NCBI RefSeq assembly: GCF_050947335.1
Contig: NW_027473347.1
Span: 868,001-932,000 of the forward strand
DNA from: Megachile rotundata
Lineage: Eukaryota > Arthropoda > Insecta > Hymenoptera > Megachilidae
Direction: 5' to 3'
DNA length: 64,000 nt
How positions within the stretch are numbered: the stretch's first letter is position 1; each line of letters opens with the position of its first letter. The position numbers were made by a program, and so were the translations under genes. The notes below the pieces were generated by a model that saw only the letters and a list, made by a program, of their open reading frames with translations, was not told the origin of the DNA and made no database searches. Shown here piece by piece: positions 28,801-43,700 of the stretch.

Positions 28801-31800
28801 AATCATACAATCACAATCGTACAATCACAATCATACAATCACAATAGTACAATCACAATCATACAATCACAATCATACAATCACAATCATACATTCACAA
28901 CAATACAATCACCATCATACAACCGCAATCATACAGTCGCAATCATACAATCACTACCATAAAATCACAGTCATACTACCACAGTCATACAATTACAATC
29001 ATACAATCACAATCTTACAATCACAAACATACAATCACAATCATACAATCACAATCATGCAATCACAATCATTCAATCACAATCATACAATCGCAATCAA
29101 ACAAAAACAATCATACAATCATAATCATACAATCACCATCATAGAATCACAATCATACAATCACAATAATACAGCCACAGTCATACAATCACAATCATAC
29201 AATCACAATTATACAATCACGATCATACAATCGCAATCATACAATCACAACCATACAATCACAATAATACAATCACAAACATACAATCACAATCATACAA
29301 TCACAATCATACAATCACAATCATACAATCACAATCATACAATCACAATCATACAATCACAATCATACAAAAATAATCATACCATCACGATCATACAATC
29401 GCAATCATACAGTTACAATCTCAGAATCACAAACTCACAATCACAATAATACAATCACAACCATAAAATAGCAATAATACATTTACAATCTCCCATAGAC
29501 AATCATACAATCGCAATCATACAGTCGCAATCATACAATCACAATCATACAATGACAATCATACAATCACCATCATACAAACACAATCCTGCAACCGCAA
29601 TCATGGAATAACAATCATGCTATCGCAATCATAGAATCACACTCATACAATCAGAATCATACAATCACAATCATACAATTACAATCATACAATCACAAGC
29701 ATACAATCGCAATCATACAATCACAATCATACAATCACAATCATACAATCACAATCATACAATCACAATCATACAAACACAATCATACAATCACAATCAT
29801 ACAATCACAATCATACATTCACAATCATACAATCACAATCATACAATCACAATCATACAATCACAATCATACAATCACAATCATACAATCAGAATAACAC
29901 AATCACAATCATACAATCACAATCATACAATCACAATCATACAATCACAATCATACATTCACAACAATACAATCACCATCATACAATCGCAATCATACAG
30001 TCGCAATCATACAATCACTATCATAAAATCACAGTCATACTACCACAGTCATACAATTACAATCATACAATCACAATCTTACAATCACAAACATACAATC
30101 ACATTCATACAATCACAATCATACAATCACAATCATGCAATCACAATCATTCAATCACAATCATACAATCGCAATCAAACAAAAACAATCATACAATCAT
30201 AATCATACAATCACCATCATACAATCACAATCATACAATCACAATAATACAGCCACAGTCATACAATCACAATCATACAATCACAATCATACAATCATAA
30301 TTATACAATCACGATCATACAATCGCAATCATACAATCACAACCATACAATCACAATAATACAATCACAAATATACAATCACAATCATACAATCACAATC
30401 ATACAAAAATAATCATACCATCACGATCATACGATCGCAATCATACAGTTACAATCTCAGAATCACAAACCCACAATCACAATAATACAATCACACCCAT
30501 AAAATAGCAATCATACATTTACAATCTCCCATAGACAATCATACAATCGCAATCATACAGTGGCAATCATACAATCACTATCATACAATTGCAATCATAC
30601 AAGCATAATCCTGCAATCGCAATCATGCAATAACAATCGTACTATCACAATCATACAATCACAAGCATACAATCACAATCATACAAACACAATCATACAA
30701 TCACAATCATACAATCACAATCATACAATCACAATCATACAATCACAATCATACAGACACAATCACACAATCACAATCATTCAATCACAATCATACAATC
30801 GCAATGATATAAATACAATCTCCCAAAAACATTGATACAATCACAATCATACAATCACAATAATACAGTCACAATCGTACAATCACAATCATACAATCAC
30901 AGTCATACTACCACAGTCATACAATTACAATCATACAATCACAATCTTACAGTCACAATCGTACAATCACAATCATACAATCACAATCATACAATCACAA
31001 TCATACAATTACAATCATACAAACACAATCCTGCAATCGCAATCATGGAATAACAATCATGCTGTCGCAATCATAGAATCACACTCATACAATCAGAATC
31101 ATACAATCACAGTCATACAATTACAATCATGCAATCACAATCATACAATCACAATCACACAATCACAATCATACAATCACAATCATACAATCGCAATCAT
31201 ACAATCTCAATCATACAATCACAATCATACAATCACAATCATACAATCACAATCAGACAAAAACAATCATACCATCACGATCATACAGTCACAATCATAC
31301 AATCACAATCATTCAAATACAGTCATACTATCACAATCATACCATCGCAATCATACAATCACAATCACACAATCACAATCATTCAATCACAATCATACAA
31401 TCGCAATCATACAATCGCAATGATATAAATACAATCTCCCAAAAACATTGATACAATCACAATCATACAATCACAATAATACAGTCACAATCGTACAATC
31501 ACAATCATACAATCACAGTCATACTACCACAGTCATACAATTACAATCATACAATCACAATCTTACAGTCACAATCGTACAATCACAATCATACAATCAC
31601 AATCATACAATCACAATCATACAAACACAATCATACAATCACAATCATACAATCACAATCATACAATCACAATCATACAATCACAATCATACAATGACAA
31701 TCATACAATCACCATCATACAAACACAATCCTGCAATCGCAATCATGGAATAACAATCATGCTGTCGCAATCATAGAATCACACTCATACAATCAGAATC

Positions 31801-32040
31801 ATACAATGACAATCGTACAATTACAATCATACAATCACAATCATACAATCACAATCATACAATCACAATCATACAATCACACTCATACAATCACAATCAT
31901 ACAATCACAATCATACAAACACAATCATACAGTCACAGTCATACAATCACCATCATACAATCACAATCCTACAATCGCAATCATGCAATAACGATCATGC
32001 TATCGCAATCATACAATCACACTCTTAAAACCAGAATCAT
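25870..32040. repeat. Large tandem duplication D1, left copy (about 6.17 kb)
   Basis: Landmarks recur in the next segment at an offset of 6,171 (25.88-27.6 kb), then 6,311 (27.9 kb), 6,297 (30.1 kb) and 6,381 (31.4-32.0 kb). The offset steps are +140, -14 and +84, all multiples of 14. The left copy lacks 10 monomers near 27.69 kb and six monomers near 31.02 kb. The junction with the right copy falls just after the CTCTTAAAACCAGAATCAT variant at about 32,020-32,040. Confidence 0.88.
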
Positions 32041-35000
32041 ACAATCACAATCTTACAGTCACAATCGTACAATCACAATCATACAATCACAATCATACAA
32101 TCACAATCATACAATTACAATCATACAATCACAATCACACAATCACAACTATACAATCACAATCATACAATCCCAATCATACAGTCGCAGTCATACAATC
32201 ACGATCATACAATCACAGTCATACTACCACAGTCATACAATTACAATCATACAATCACAATTACAATCACAATCATGCAATCACAATCATACAATCACAA
32301 GCATACTGTCACAGTCCTACAATCACAATAATAAAATCGCAATCATACAATCGCAGTCATTCAATCACAGTCATACAATCACAATCATACATTCACAACA
32401 ATACAATCACAATCATACAATCGCAATCATACAGTTGCAATCATACAAGCACAATCATACATTCACAACAATATAATCACAATCATTCAAACGCAATCAT
32501 ACAGTCGCAATCATTCAATCACTATCATACAATCACAGTCATATAATCACAATCATACAATCACAATCATACAATTACAATCATACAAGCATAATCCTGC
32601 AATCGCAATCATGCAATAACAATCATACTATAACAGTCATACAATCACAATCATACAATCACAATCATATAATCACAGTCATACGACCGCAATCATACAA
32701 TCACAATCATACAATCGCAGTCATACAATCACAATCATACAATCACAATCATACATTCACAACAATACAATCACAATCATACAATCACAATCATACATTC
32801 ACAACAATACAATCACAATCATACAATCCCAATCATGCAGTCGCAATCATACAATCACTATCATACAATCACAGTAATACTACCACAGTCATACAATTAC
32901 AATCATACAATCACAATTACAATCACAATCATGCAATCACAATCATACAATCACAAACATACTGTCACAATCCTACAATCGCAATCATACAATCACAATC
33001 ATACAATCGCAATCATATAAATACAATCTCCCAAAAACATTGATACAATCACAGCCATACAATCACAATAATACAATAACAAACATTCAAAAGCAGTCAT
33101 TCAATCACAATCATACAATCGCAATCATTCAATCACTATCATACAATCACACTCATATAATCACGATCATACAATCACAATCATTCAATCACAATCATAC
33201 AATCGCAATCATATGAATACAATCTCCCAAGAACATTGATACAATCACAATCATACAATCACAATCGTACAATCACAATCATACAAGCACAATCATACAA
33301 TCACAATCATACAATCACGATTCATACAATAGCAATCATACAATTGCAACCATACAATCACAACCATACAATCACAATCATACATTCGCACTCATACAAT
33401 CACAACCATACAATCACAACCATACAATCACAATAATACAATCACAATCATACAATCACAATCATACAATCGCAATCACATAAATACAATCTCCCAAAAA
33501 CATTGATACAATCACAATCATACAATCACAATAATACAGTCACAATCGTACAATCACACTCATACAGTCACAATCATACAATCACACTCATACAATCACA
33601 ATCATATAGTCACAATCCTACGATCATAATCATACAATCACAATCATACAATCACAATCATACATTTGCATTCATACAATAACAATCATACAATCACAAT
33701 CATAAAATCGCAATCATACAATCGCACTCATACAATCACAATCATACAATCACAATCATACAATCACAATCATTCAATCACAATCATACAATCGCAATCA
33801 TATAAATACAATCTCCCAAAAACAATCATACAATCACAATCATACAATCACAATAATACAGTCACAATCATACAATCACAACCACACAATCACAATCATA
33901 AAATCACAATCATACAATCACAATCATACAACCACAATCATACCATCACGATCATACAATCGCAATCATAAAATTACAATCTCAGAATCACAAACTCGCA
34001 ATCACAATAATACAATCACACCCATAAAATAGCAATCATACATTTACAATCTCCCATACACAATCATAAAATCACAATATAACAGTCACAATCATTCAAA
34101 TACAATCATACAATCACAATCGTACACTCCCAATCATACAATCACACTCATACCGTCACAATCATACAATCACAATCATACAATCACAGTCATACAATCA
34201 CAATCATACAATCACAATGATACAACCACAAACATCCAAGAGCAGTCATTCAATCACAATCATGCAATCGCAATCATACAATCACAATCATACAATCACA
34301 ATCATACAATCACAATCATACAATCACCATCATACAAACACAATCCTGCAATCGCAATCATGGAATAACAATCATGCTATCGCAATCATAGAGTCACACT
34401 CATACAATCAGAACCATACAATCACAGTCATACTATCACAATCATACAATCACAGTCATACTACCACAGTCATACAATTACAATCATACAATCACAATCT
34501 TACAATCACAAACATACAATCACATTCATACAATCACAATTATACAATCACAATCATGCAATCACAATCATTCAATCACAATCATACAATCGCAATCAAA
34601 CAAAAACAATCATACAATCATAATCATACAATCACCATCATACAATCACAATCATACAATCACAATAATACAGCCACAGTCATACAATCACAATCATACA
34701 ATCACAATTATACAATCACGATCATACAATCGCAATCATACAATCACAACCATACAATCACAATAATACAATCACAAACATACAATCACAATCATACAAT
34801 CGCAATCACACCATCACAATCATACAATCACAATCATACAAAAATAATCATACCATCACGATCATACAATCGTAATCATACAGTTACAATCTCAGAATCA
34901 CAAACTCACAATCACAATAATACAATCACACCCATAAAATAGCAATCATACATTTACAATCTCCCATAGACAATCATACAATCGCAATCATACAGTCGCA

Positions 35001-38000
35001 ATCATACAATCACTATCATACAATCACAATCATACAAACACAATCATACAATCACAATCATACAATCACAATCATACAATCACAATCATACAATCACAAT
35101 CATACATTCACAATCATACAATCACAATCGTACAATCACAATCATACAATCACAATAGTACAATCACAATCATACAATCACAATCATACAATCACAATCA
35201 TACATTCACAACAATACAATCACCATCATACAACCGCAATCATACAGTCGCAATCATACAATCACTACCATAAAATCACAGTCATACTACCACAGTCATA
35301 CAATTACAATCATACAATCACAATCTTACAATCACAAACATACAATCACAATCATACAATCACAATCATACAATCACAATCATGCAATCACAATCATTCA
35401 ATCACAATCATACAATCGCAATCAAACAAAAACAATCATACAATCATAATCATACAATCACCATCATAGAATCACAATCATACAATCACAATAATACAGC
35501 CACAGTCATACAATCACAATCATACAATCACAATTATACAATCACGATCATACAATCGCAATCATACAATCACAACCATACAATCACAATAATACAATCA
35601 CAAACATACAATCACAATCATACAATCACAATCATACAATCACAATCATACAATCACAATCATACAATCACAATCATACAAAAATAATCATACCATCACG
35701 ATCATACAATCGCAATCATACAGTTACAATCTCAGAATCACAAACTCACAATCACAATAATACAATCACAACCATAAAATAGCAATAATACATTTACAAT
35801 CTCCCATAGACAATCATACAATCGCAATCATACAGTCGCAATCATACAATCACAATCATACAATGACAATCATACAATCACCATCATACAAACACAATCC
35901 TGCAACCGCAATCATGGAATAACAATCATGCTATCGCAATCATAGAATCACACTCATACAATCAGAATCATACAATCACAATCATACAATTACAATCATA
36001 CAATCACAAGCATACAATCGCAATCATACAATCACAATCATACAATCACAATCATACAATCACAATCATACAAACACAATCATACAATCACAATCATACA
36101 ATCACAATCATACATTCACAATCATACAATCACAATCATACAATCACAATCATACAATCACAATCATACAATCACAATCATACAATCACAATAATACAAT
36201 CACAATCATACAATCACAATCATACAATCACAATCATACAATCACAATCATACATTCACAACAATACAATCACCATCATACAATCGCAATCATACAGTCG
36301 CAATCATACAATCACTATCATAAAATCACAGTCATACTACCACAGTCATACAATTACAATCATACAATCACAATCTTACAATCACAAACATACAATCACA
36401 TTCATACAATCACAATCATACAATCACAATCATGCAATCACAATCATTCAATCACAATCATACAATCGCAATCAAACAAAAACAATCATACAATCATAAT
36501 CATACAATCACCATCATACAATCACAATCATACAATCACAATAATACAGCCACAGTCATACAATCACAATCATACAATCACAATCATACAATCACAATTA
36601 TACAATCACGATCATACAATCGCAATCATACAATCACAACCATACAATCACAATAATACAATCACAAATATACAATCACAATCATACAATCACAATCATA
36701 CAAAAATAATCATACCATCACGATCATACGATCGCAATCATACAGTTACAATCTCAGAATCACAAACCCACAATCACAATAATACAATCACACCCATAAA
36801 ATAGCAATCATACATTTACAATCTCCCATAGACAATCATACAATCGCAATCATACAGTGGCAATCATACAATCACTATCATACAATTGCAATCATACAAG
36901 CATAATCCTGCAATCGCAATCATGCAATAACAATCGTACTATCACAATCATACAATCACAAGCATACAATCACAATCATACAAACACAATCATACAATCA
37001 CAATCATACAATCACAATCATACAATCACAATCATACAATCACAATCATACAGACACAATCACACAATCACAATCATTCAATCACAATCATACAATCGCA
37101 ATGATATAAATACAATCTCCCAAAAACATTGATACAATCACAATCATACAATCACAATAATACAGTCACAATCGTACAATCACAATCATACAATCACAGT
37201 CATACTACCACAGTCATACAATTACAATCATACAATCACAATCTTACAGTCACAATCGTACAATCACAATCATACAATCACAATCATACAATCACAATCA
37301 TACAATTACAATCATACAATCACAATCATACAATCACAATCATACAATCACAATCATACAATCACAATCATACAATGACAATCATACAATCACCATCATA
37401 CAAACACAATCCTGCAATCGCAATCATGGAATAACAATCATGCTGTCGCAATCATAGAATCACACTCATACAATCAGAATCATACAATCACAGTCATACA
37501 ATTACAATCATGCAATCACAATCATACAATCACAATCACACAATCACAATCATACAATCACAATCATACAATCGCAATCATACAATCTCAATCATACAAT
37601 CACAATCATACAATCACAATCATACAATCACAATCAGACAAAAACAATCATACCATCACGATCATACAGTCACAATCATACAATCACAATCATTCAAATA
37701 CAGTCATACTATCACAATCATACCATCGCAATCATACAATCACAATCACACAATCACAATCATTCAATCACAATCATACAATCGCAATCATACAATCGCA
37801 ATGATATAAATACAATCTCCCAAAAACATTGATACAATCACAATCATACAATCACAATAATACAGTCACAATCGTACAATCACAATCATACAATCACAGT
37901 CATACTACCACAGTCATACAATTACAATCATACAATCACAATCTTACAGTCACAATCGTACAATCACAATCATACAATCACAATCATACAATCACAATCA

Positions 38001-38420
38001 TACAAACACAATCATACAATCACAATCATACAATCACAATCATACAATCACAATCATACAATCACAATCATACAATGACAATCATACAATCACCATCATA
38101 CAAACACAATCCTGCAATCGCAATCATGGAATAACAATCATGCTGTCGCAATCATAGAATCACACTCATACAATCAGAATCATACAATGACAATCGTACA
38201 ATTACAATCATACAATCACAATCATACAATCACAATCATACAATCACAATCATACAATCACACTCATACAATCACAATCATACAATCACAATCATACAAA
38301 CACAATCATACAGTCACAGTCATACAATCACCATCATACAATCACAATCCTACAATCGCAATCATGCAATAACGATCATGCTATCGCAATCATACAATCA
38401 CACTCTTAAAACCAGAATCA
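32041..38420. repeat. Large tandem duplication D1, right copy (about 6.38 kb)
   Basis: This copy begins at CAATCTTACAGTCAC (about 32,046), equivalent to about 25,875, and ends at the CTCTTAAAACCAGAATCAT variant near 38,400, equivalent to about 32,020. It retains the 140-bp and 84-bp stretches missing from the left copy. Its last 3.3 kb are also part of duplication D2, so some sequence exists in three neighbouring copies (30.1, 36.4 and 42.1 kb). Confidence 0.88.
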
Positions 38421-40770
38421 TACAATTACAATCATACAATCACAATCATACAATCACAATCATGCAATCACAATCATTCAATCACAATCATACAATCGCA
38501 ATCAAACAAAAACAATCATACAATCACAATAATACAGCCACAGTCATACAATCACAATCATACAATCACAATTATACAATCACGATCATACATTCACAAC
38601 AATACAATCACAATCATACAATCGCAATCATACAATCACAATCTTACAATCACAAACATACAGTCACATTCATACAATCACAATTATACAATCACAATCA
38701 TGCAATCACAATCATTCAATCACAATCATACAATCGCAATCAAACAAAAACAATCATACAATCATAATCATACAATCACCATCATACAATCACAATCATA
38801 CAATCACAATAATACAGCCACAGTCATACAATCACAATCATACAATCACAATTATACAATCACGATCATACAATCGCAATCATACAATCACAACCATACA
38901 ATCACAATAATACAATCACAAACATACGATCACAATCATACAATCGCAATCATACCATCACAATCATACAATCACAATCCTACAAAAATAATCATACCAT
39001 CACGATCATTCAATCGCAATCATACAGTTACAATCTCAGAATCACAAACTCACAATCACAATAATACAATCACACCCATAAAATAGCAATCATACATTTA
39101 CAATCTCCCATAGACAATCATACAATCGCAATCATACAGTCGCAATCATACAATCACTATCATACAATTACAATCATACAAGCATAATCCTGCAATCGCT
39201 ATCATGCAATTACAATCGTACTATCACAATCATACAATCACAAGCATACAATCACAATCATACAAACACAATCATACAATCACAATCATACAATCACAAT
39301 CATACAATCACAATCATACAATCACAATCATACAAACACAATCACACAATCACAATCATTCAATCACAATCATACAATCGCAATCATACAATCACAATCA
39401 TACAATCACAATCATACAATCACAATCATACAATCACAATCATACAATCACAATCATACAATCACAATCACACAATCACAACTATACAATCGCAATCATA
39501 CAATCACAATCATACAATCACAATCACACAATCACAACTATACAATCACAATCATACAATCCCAATCATACAGTCGCAGTCATACAATCACTATCATAGA
39601 ATCACAGTCATACTACCACAGTCATACAATTACAATCATACAATCACAATTACAATCACAATCATGCAATCACAATCATACAATCACAAACATACTATCA
39701 CAATCATACAATCACAATCATACAATCACAATCATACAATGGCATTCATACAACAACAATCATACAATCACAATCATAAAATCGCAATCATACAATCACA
39801 ATAATACAGTCACAATCATACAATCTCAATCATACAATCACACTCATATAGTCACAATCATACAATCACACGCATACAATCACAATCATACAATCACAAT
39901 CATACAATCACAATCATACAATCACAATCATACAATCACAAGCATACTGTCACAGTCCTACAATCACAATAATAAAATCACAATCATACAATCGCAGTCA
40001 TTCAATCACAGTCATACAATCACAATCATACATTCACAACAATACAATCACAATCATACAATCGCAATCATACAGTCGCAATCATACAATCACTATCATA
40101 CAATCACAATCATACAATCACAATCATACAATCACAATCATAAAATCACAATCATCCAATCACAATCATACAATCACAATCATACAATCGCAATCATACA
40201 ATCACAATCATACAATCACAATCATACAAAAATAATCATACCATCACGATCATACAATCGCAATCATACAGTTACAATCTCAGAATCACAAACTCACAAT
40301 CACAATAATACAATCACACCCATAAAATAGCAATCGTACATTTACAATCTCCCATAGACAATCATACAATCGCAATCATACAGTCGCAATCATACAATCA
40401 CTATCATACAATTACAATCATACAAGCATAATCCTGCAATCGGTATCATGCAATAACAATCGTACTATCACAATCATACAATCACAAGCATACAATCACA
40501 ATCATACAAACACAATCATACAATCACAATCATACAATCACAATCATACAATCACAATCATACAATCACAATCATACAAACACAATCCTGCAACCGCAAT
40601 CATGGAATAACAATCATGCTATCGCAATCATAGAATCACACTCATACAATCAGAATCATACAATCACAATCATACAATTACAATCATACAATCACAAGCA
40701 TACAATCGCAATCATACAATCACAATCATACAATCGCAATCATACAATCACAATCATACAATCACAATCA
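35103..40770. repeat. Large tandem duplication D2, left copy (about 5.67 kb)
   Basis: From ACATTCACAATCAT at 35,104, landmarks recur 5,668 bp downstream, with short stretches at 5,654 (about 35.4-36.2 kb and from about 39.47 kb). The one-step changes of 14 bp are single-monomer gains or losses. Two CGATCG-creating variants, at 36,729 and 42,397, confirm the 5,668 spacing. The copy overlaps the right half of D1. Confidence 0.88.
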
Positions 40771-43700
40771 TACATTCACAATCATACAATCACAATCGTA
40801 CAATCACAATCATACAATCACAATAGTACAATCACAATCATACAATCACAATCATACAATCACAATCATACATTCACAACAATACAATCACCATCATACA
40901 ACCGCAATCATACAGTCGCAATCATACAATCACTACCATAAAATCACAGTCATACTACCACAGTCATACAATTACAATCATACAATCACAATCTTACAAT
41001 CACAAACATACAATCACAATCATACAATCACAATCATGCAATCACAATCATTCAATCACAATCATACAATCGCAATCAAACAAAAACAATCATACAATCA
41101 TAATCATACAATCACCATCATAGAATCACAATCATACAATCACAATAATACAGCCACAGTCATACAATCACAATCATACAATCACAATTATACAATCACG
41201 ATCATACAATCGCAATCATACAATCACAACCATACAATCACAATAATACAATCACAAACATACAATCACAATCATACAATCACAATCATACAATCACAAT
41301 CATACAATCACAATCATACAATCACAATCATACAAAAATAATCATACCATCACGATCATACAATCGCAATCATACAGTTACAATCTCAGAATCACAAACT
41401 CACAATCACAATAATACAATCACAACCATAAAATAGCAATAATACATTTACAATCTCCCATAGACAATCATACAATCGCAATCATACAGTCGCAATCATA
41501 CAATCACAATCATACAATGACAATCATACAATCACCATCATACAAACACAATCCTGCAACCGCAATCATGGAATAACAATCATGCTATCGCAATCATAGA
41601 ATCACACTCATACAATCAGAATCATACAATCACAATCATACAATTACAATCATACAATCACAAGCATACAATCGCAATCATACAATCACAATCATACAAT
41701 CACAATCATACAATCACAATCATACAATCACAATCATACAAACACAATCATACAATCACAATCATACAATCACAATCATACATTCACAATCATACAATCA
41801 CAATCATACAATCACAATCATACAATCACAATCATACAATCACAATCATACAATCAGAATAACACAATCACAATCATACAATCACAATCATACAATCACA
41901 ATCATACAATCACAATCATACATTCACAACAATACAATCACCATCATACAATCGCAATCATACAGTCGCAATCATACAATCACTATCATAAAATCACAGT
42001 CATACTACCACAGTCATACAATTACAATCATACAATCACAATCTTACAATCACAAACATACAATCACATTCATACAATCACAATCATACAATCACAATCA
42101 TGCAATCACAATCATTCAATCACAATCATACAATCGCAATCAAACAAAAACAATCATACAATCATAATCATACAATCACCATCATACAATCACAATCATA
42201 CAATCACAATAATACAGCCACAGTCATACAATCACAATCATACAATCACAATCATACAATCACAATTATACAATCACGATCATACAATCGCAATCATACA
42301 ATCACAACCATACAATCACAATAATACAATCACAAATATACAATCACAATCATACAATCACAATCATACAAAAATAATCATACCATCACGATCATACGAT
42401 CGCAATCATACAGTTACAATCTCAGAATCACAAACCCACAATCACAATAATACAATCACACCCATAAAATAGCAATCATACATTTACAATCTCCCATAGA
42501 CAATCATACAATCGCAATCATACAGTGGCAATCATACAATCACTATCATACAATTGCAATCATACAAGCATAATCCTGCAATCGCAATCATGCAATAACA
42601 ATCGTACTATCACAATCATACAATCACAAGCATACAATCACAATCATACAAACACAATCATACAATCACAATCATACAATCACAATCATACAATCACAAT
42701 CATACAATCACAATCATACAGACACAATCACACAATCACAATCATTCAATCACAATCATACAATCGCAATGATATAAATACAATCTCCCAAAAACATTGA
42801 TACAATCACAATCATACAATCACAATAATACAGTCACAATCGTACAATCACAATCATACAATCACAGTCATACTACCACAGTCATACAATTACAATCATA
42901 CAATCACAATCTTACAGTCACAATCGTACAATCACAATCATACAATCACAATCATACAATCACAATCATACAATTACAATCATACAATCACAATCATACA
43001 ATCACAATCATACAATCACAATCATACAATCACAATCATACAATGACAATCATACAATCACCATCATACAAACACAATCCTGCAATCGCAATCATGGAAT
43101 AACAATCATGCTGTCGCAATCATAGAATCACACTCATACAATCAGAATCATACAATCACAGTCATACAATTACAATCATGCAATCACAATCATACAATCA
43201 CAATCACACAATCACAATCATACAATCACAATCATACAATCGCAATCATACAATCTCAATCATACAATCACAATCATACAATCACAATCATACAATCACA
43301 ATCAGACAAAAACAATCATACCATCACGATCATACAGTCACAATCATACAATCACAATCATTCAAATACAGTCATACTATCACAATCATACCATCGCAAT
43401 CATACAATCACAATCACACAATCACAATCATTCAATCACAATCATACAATCGCAATCATACAATCGCAATGATATAAATACAATCTCCCAAAAACATTGA
43501 TACAATCACAATCATACAATCACAATAATACAGTCACAATCGTACAATCACAATCATACAATCACAGTCATACTACCACAGTCATACAATTACAATCATA
43601 CAATCACAATCTTACAGTCACAATCGTACAATCACAATCATACAATCACAATCATACAATCACAATCATACAAACACAATCATACAATCACAATCATACA

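Noticed and set aside
30432..42402. CGATCG palindromes at 30,432, 36,729 and 42,397 as regulatory or methylation sites.
   Set aside because: They are one shared substitution carried by the three copies of a duplicated block; useful as a tag, no evidence of function.
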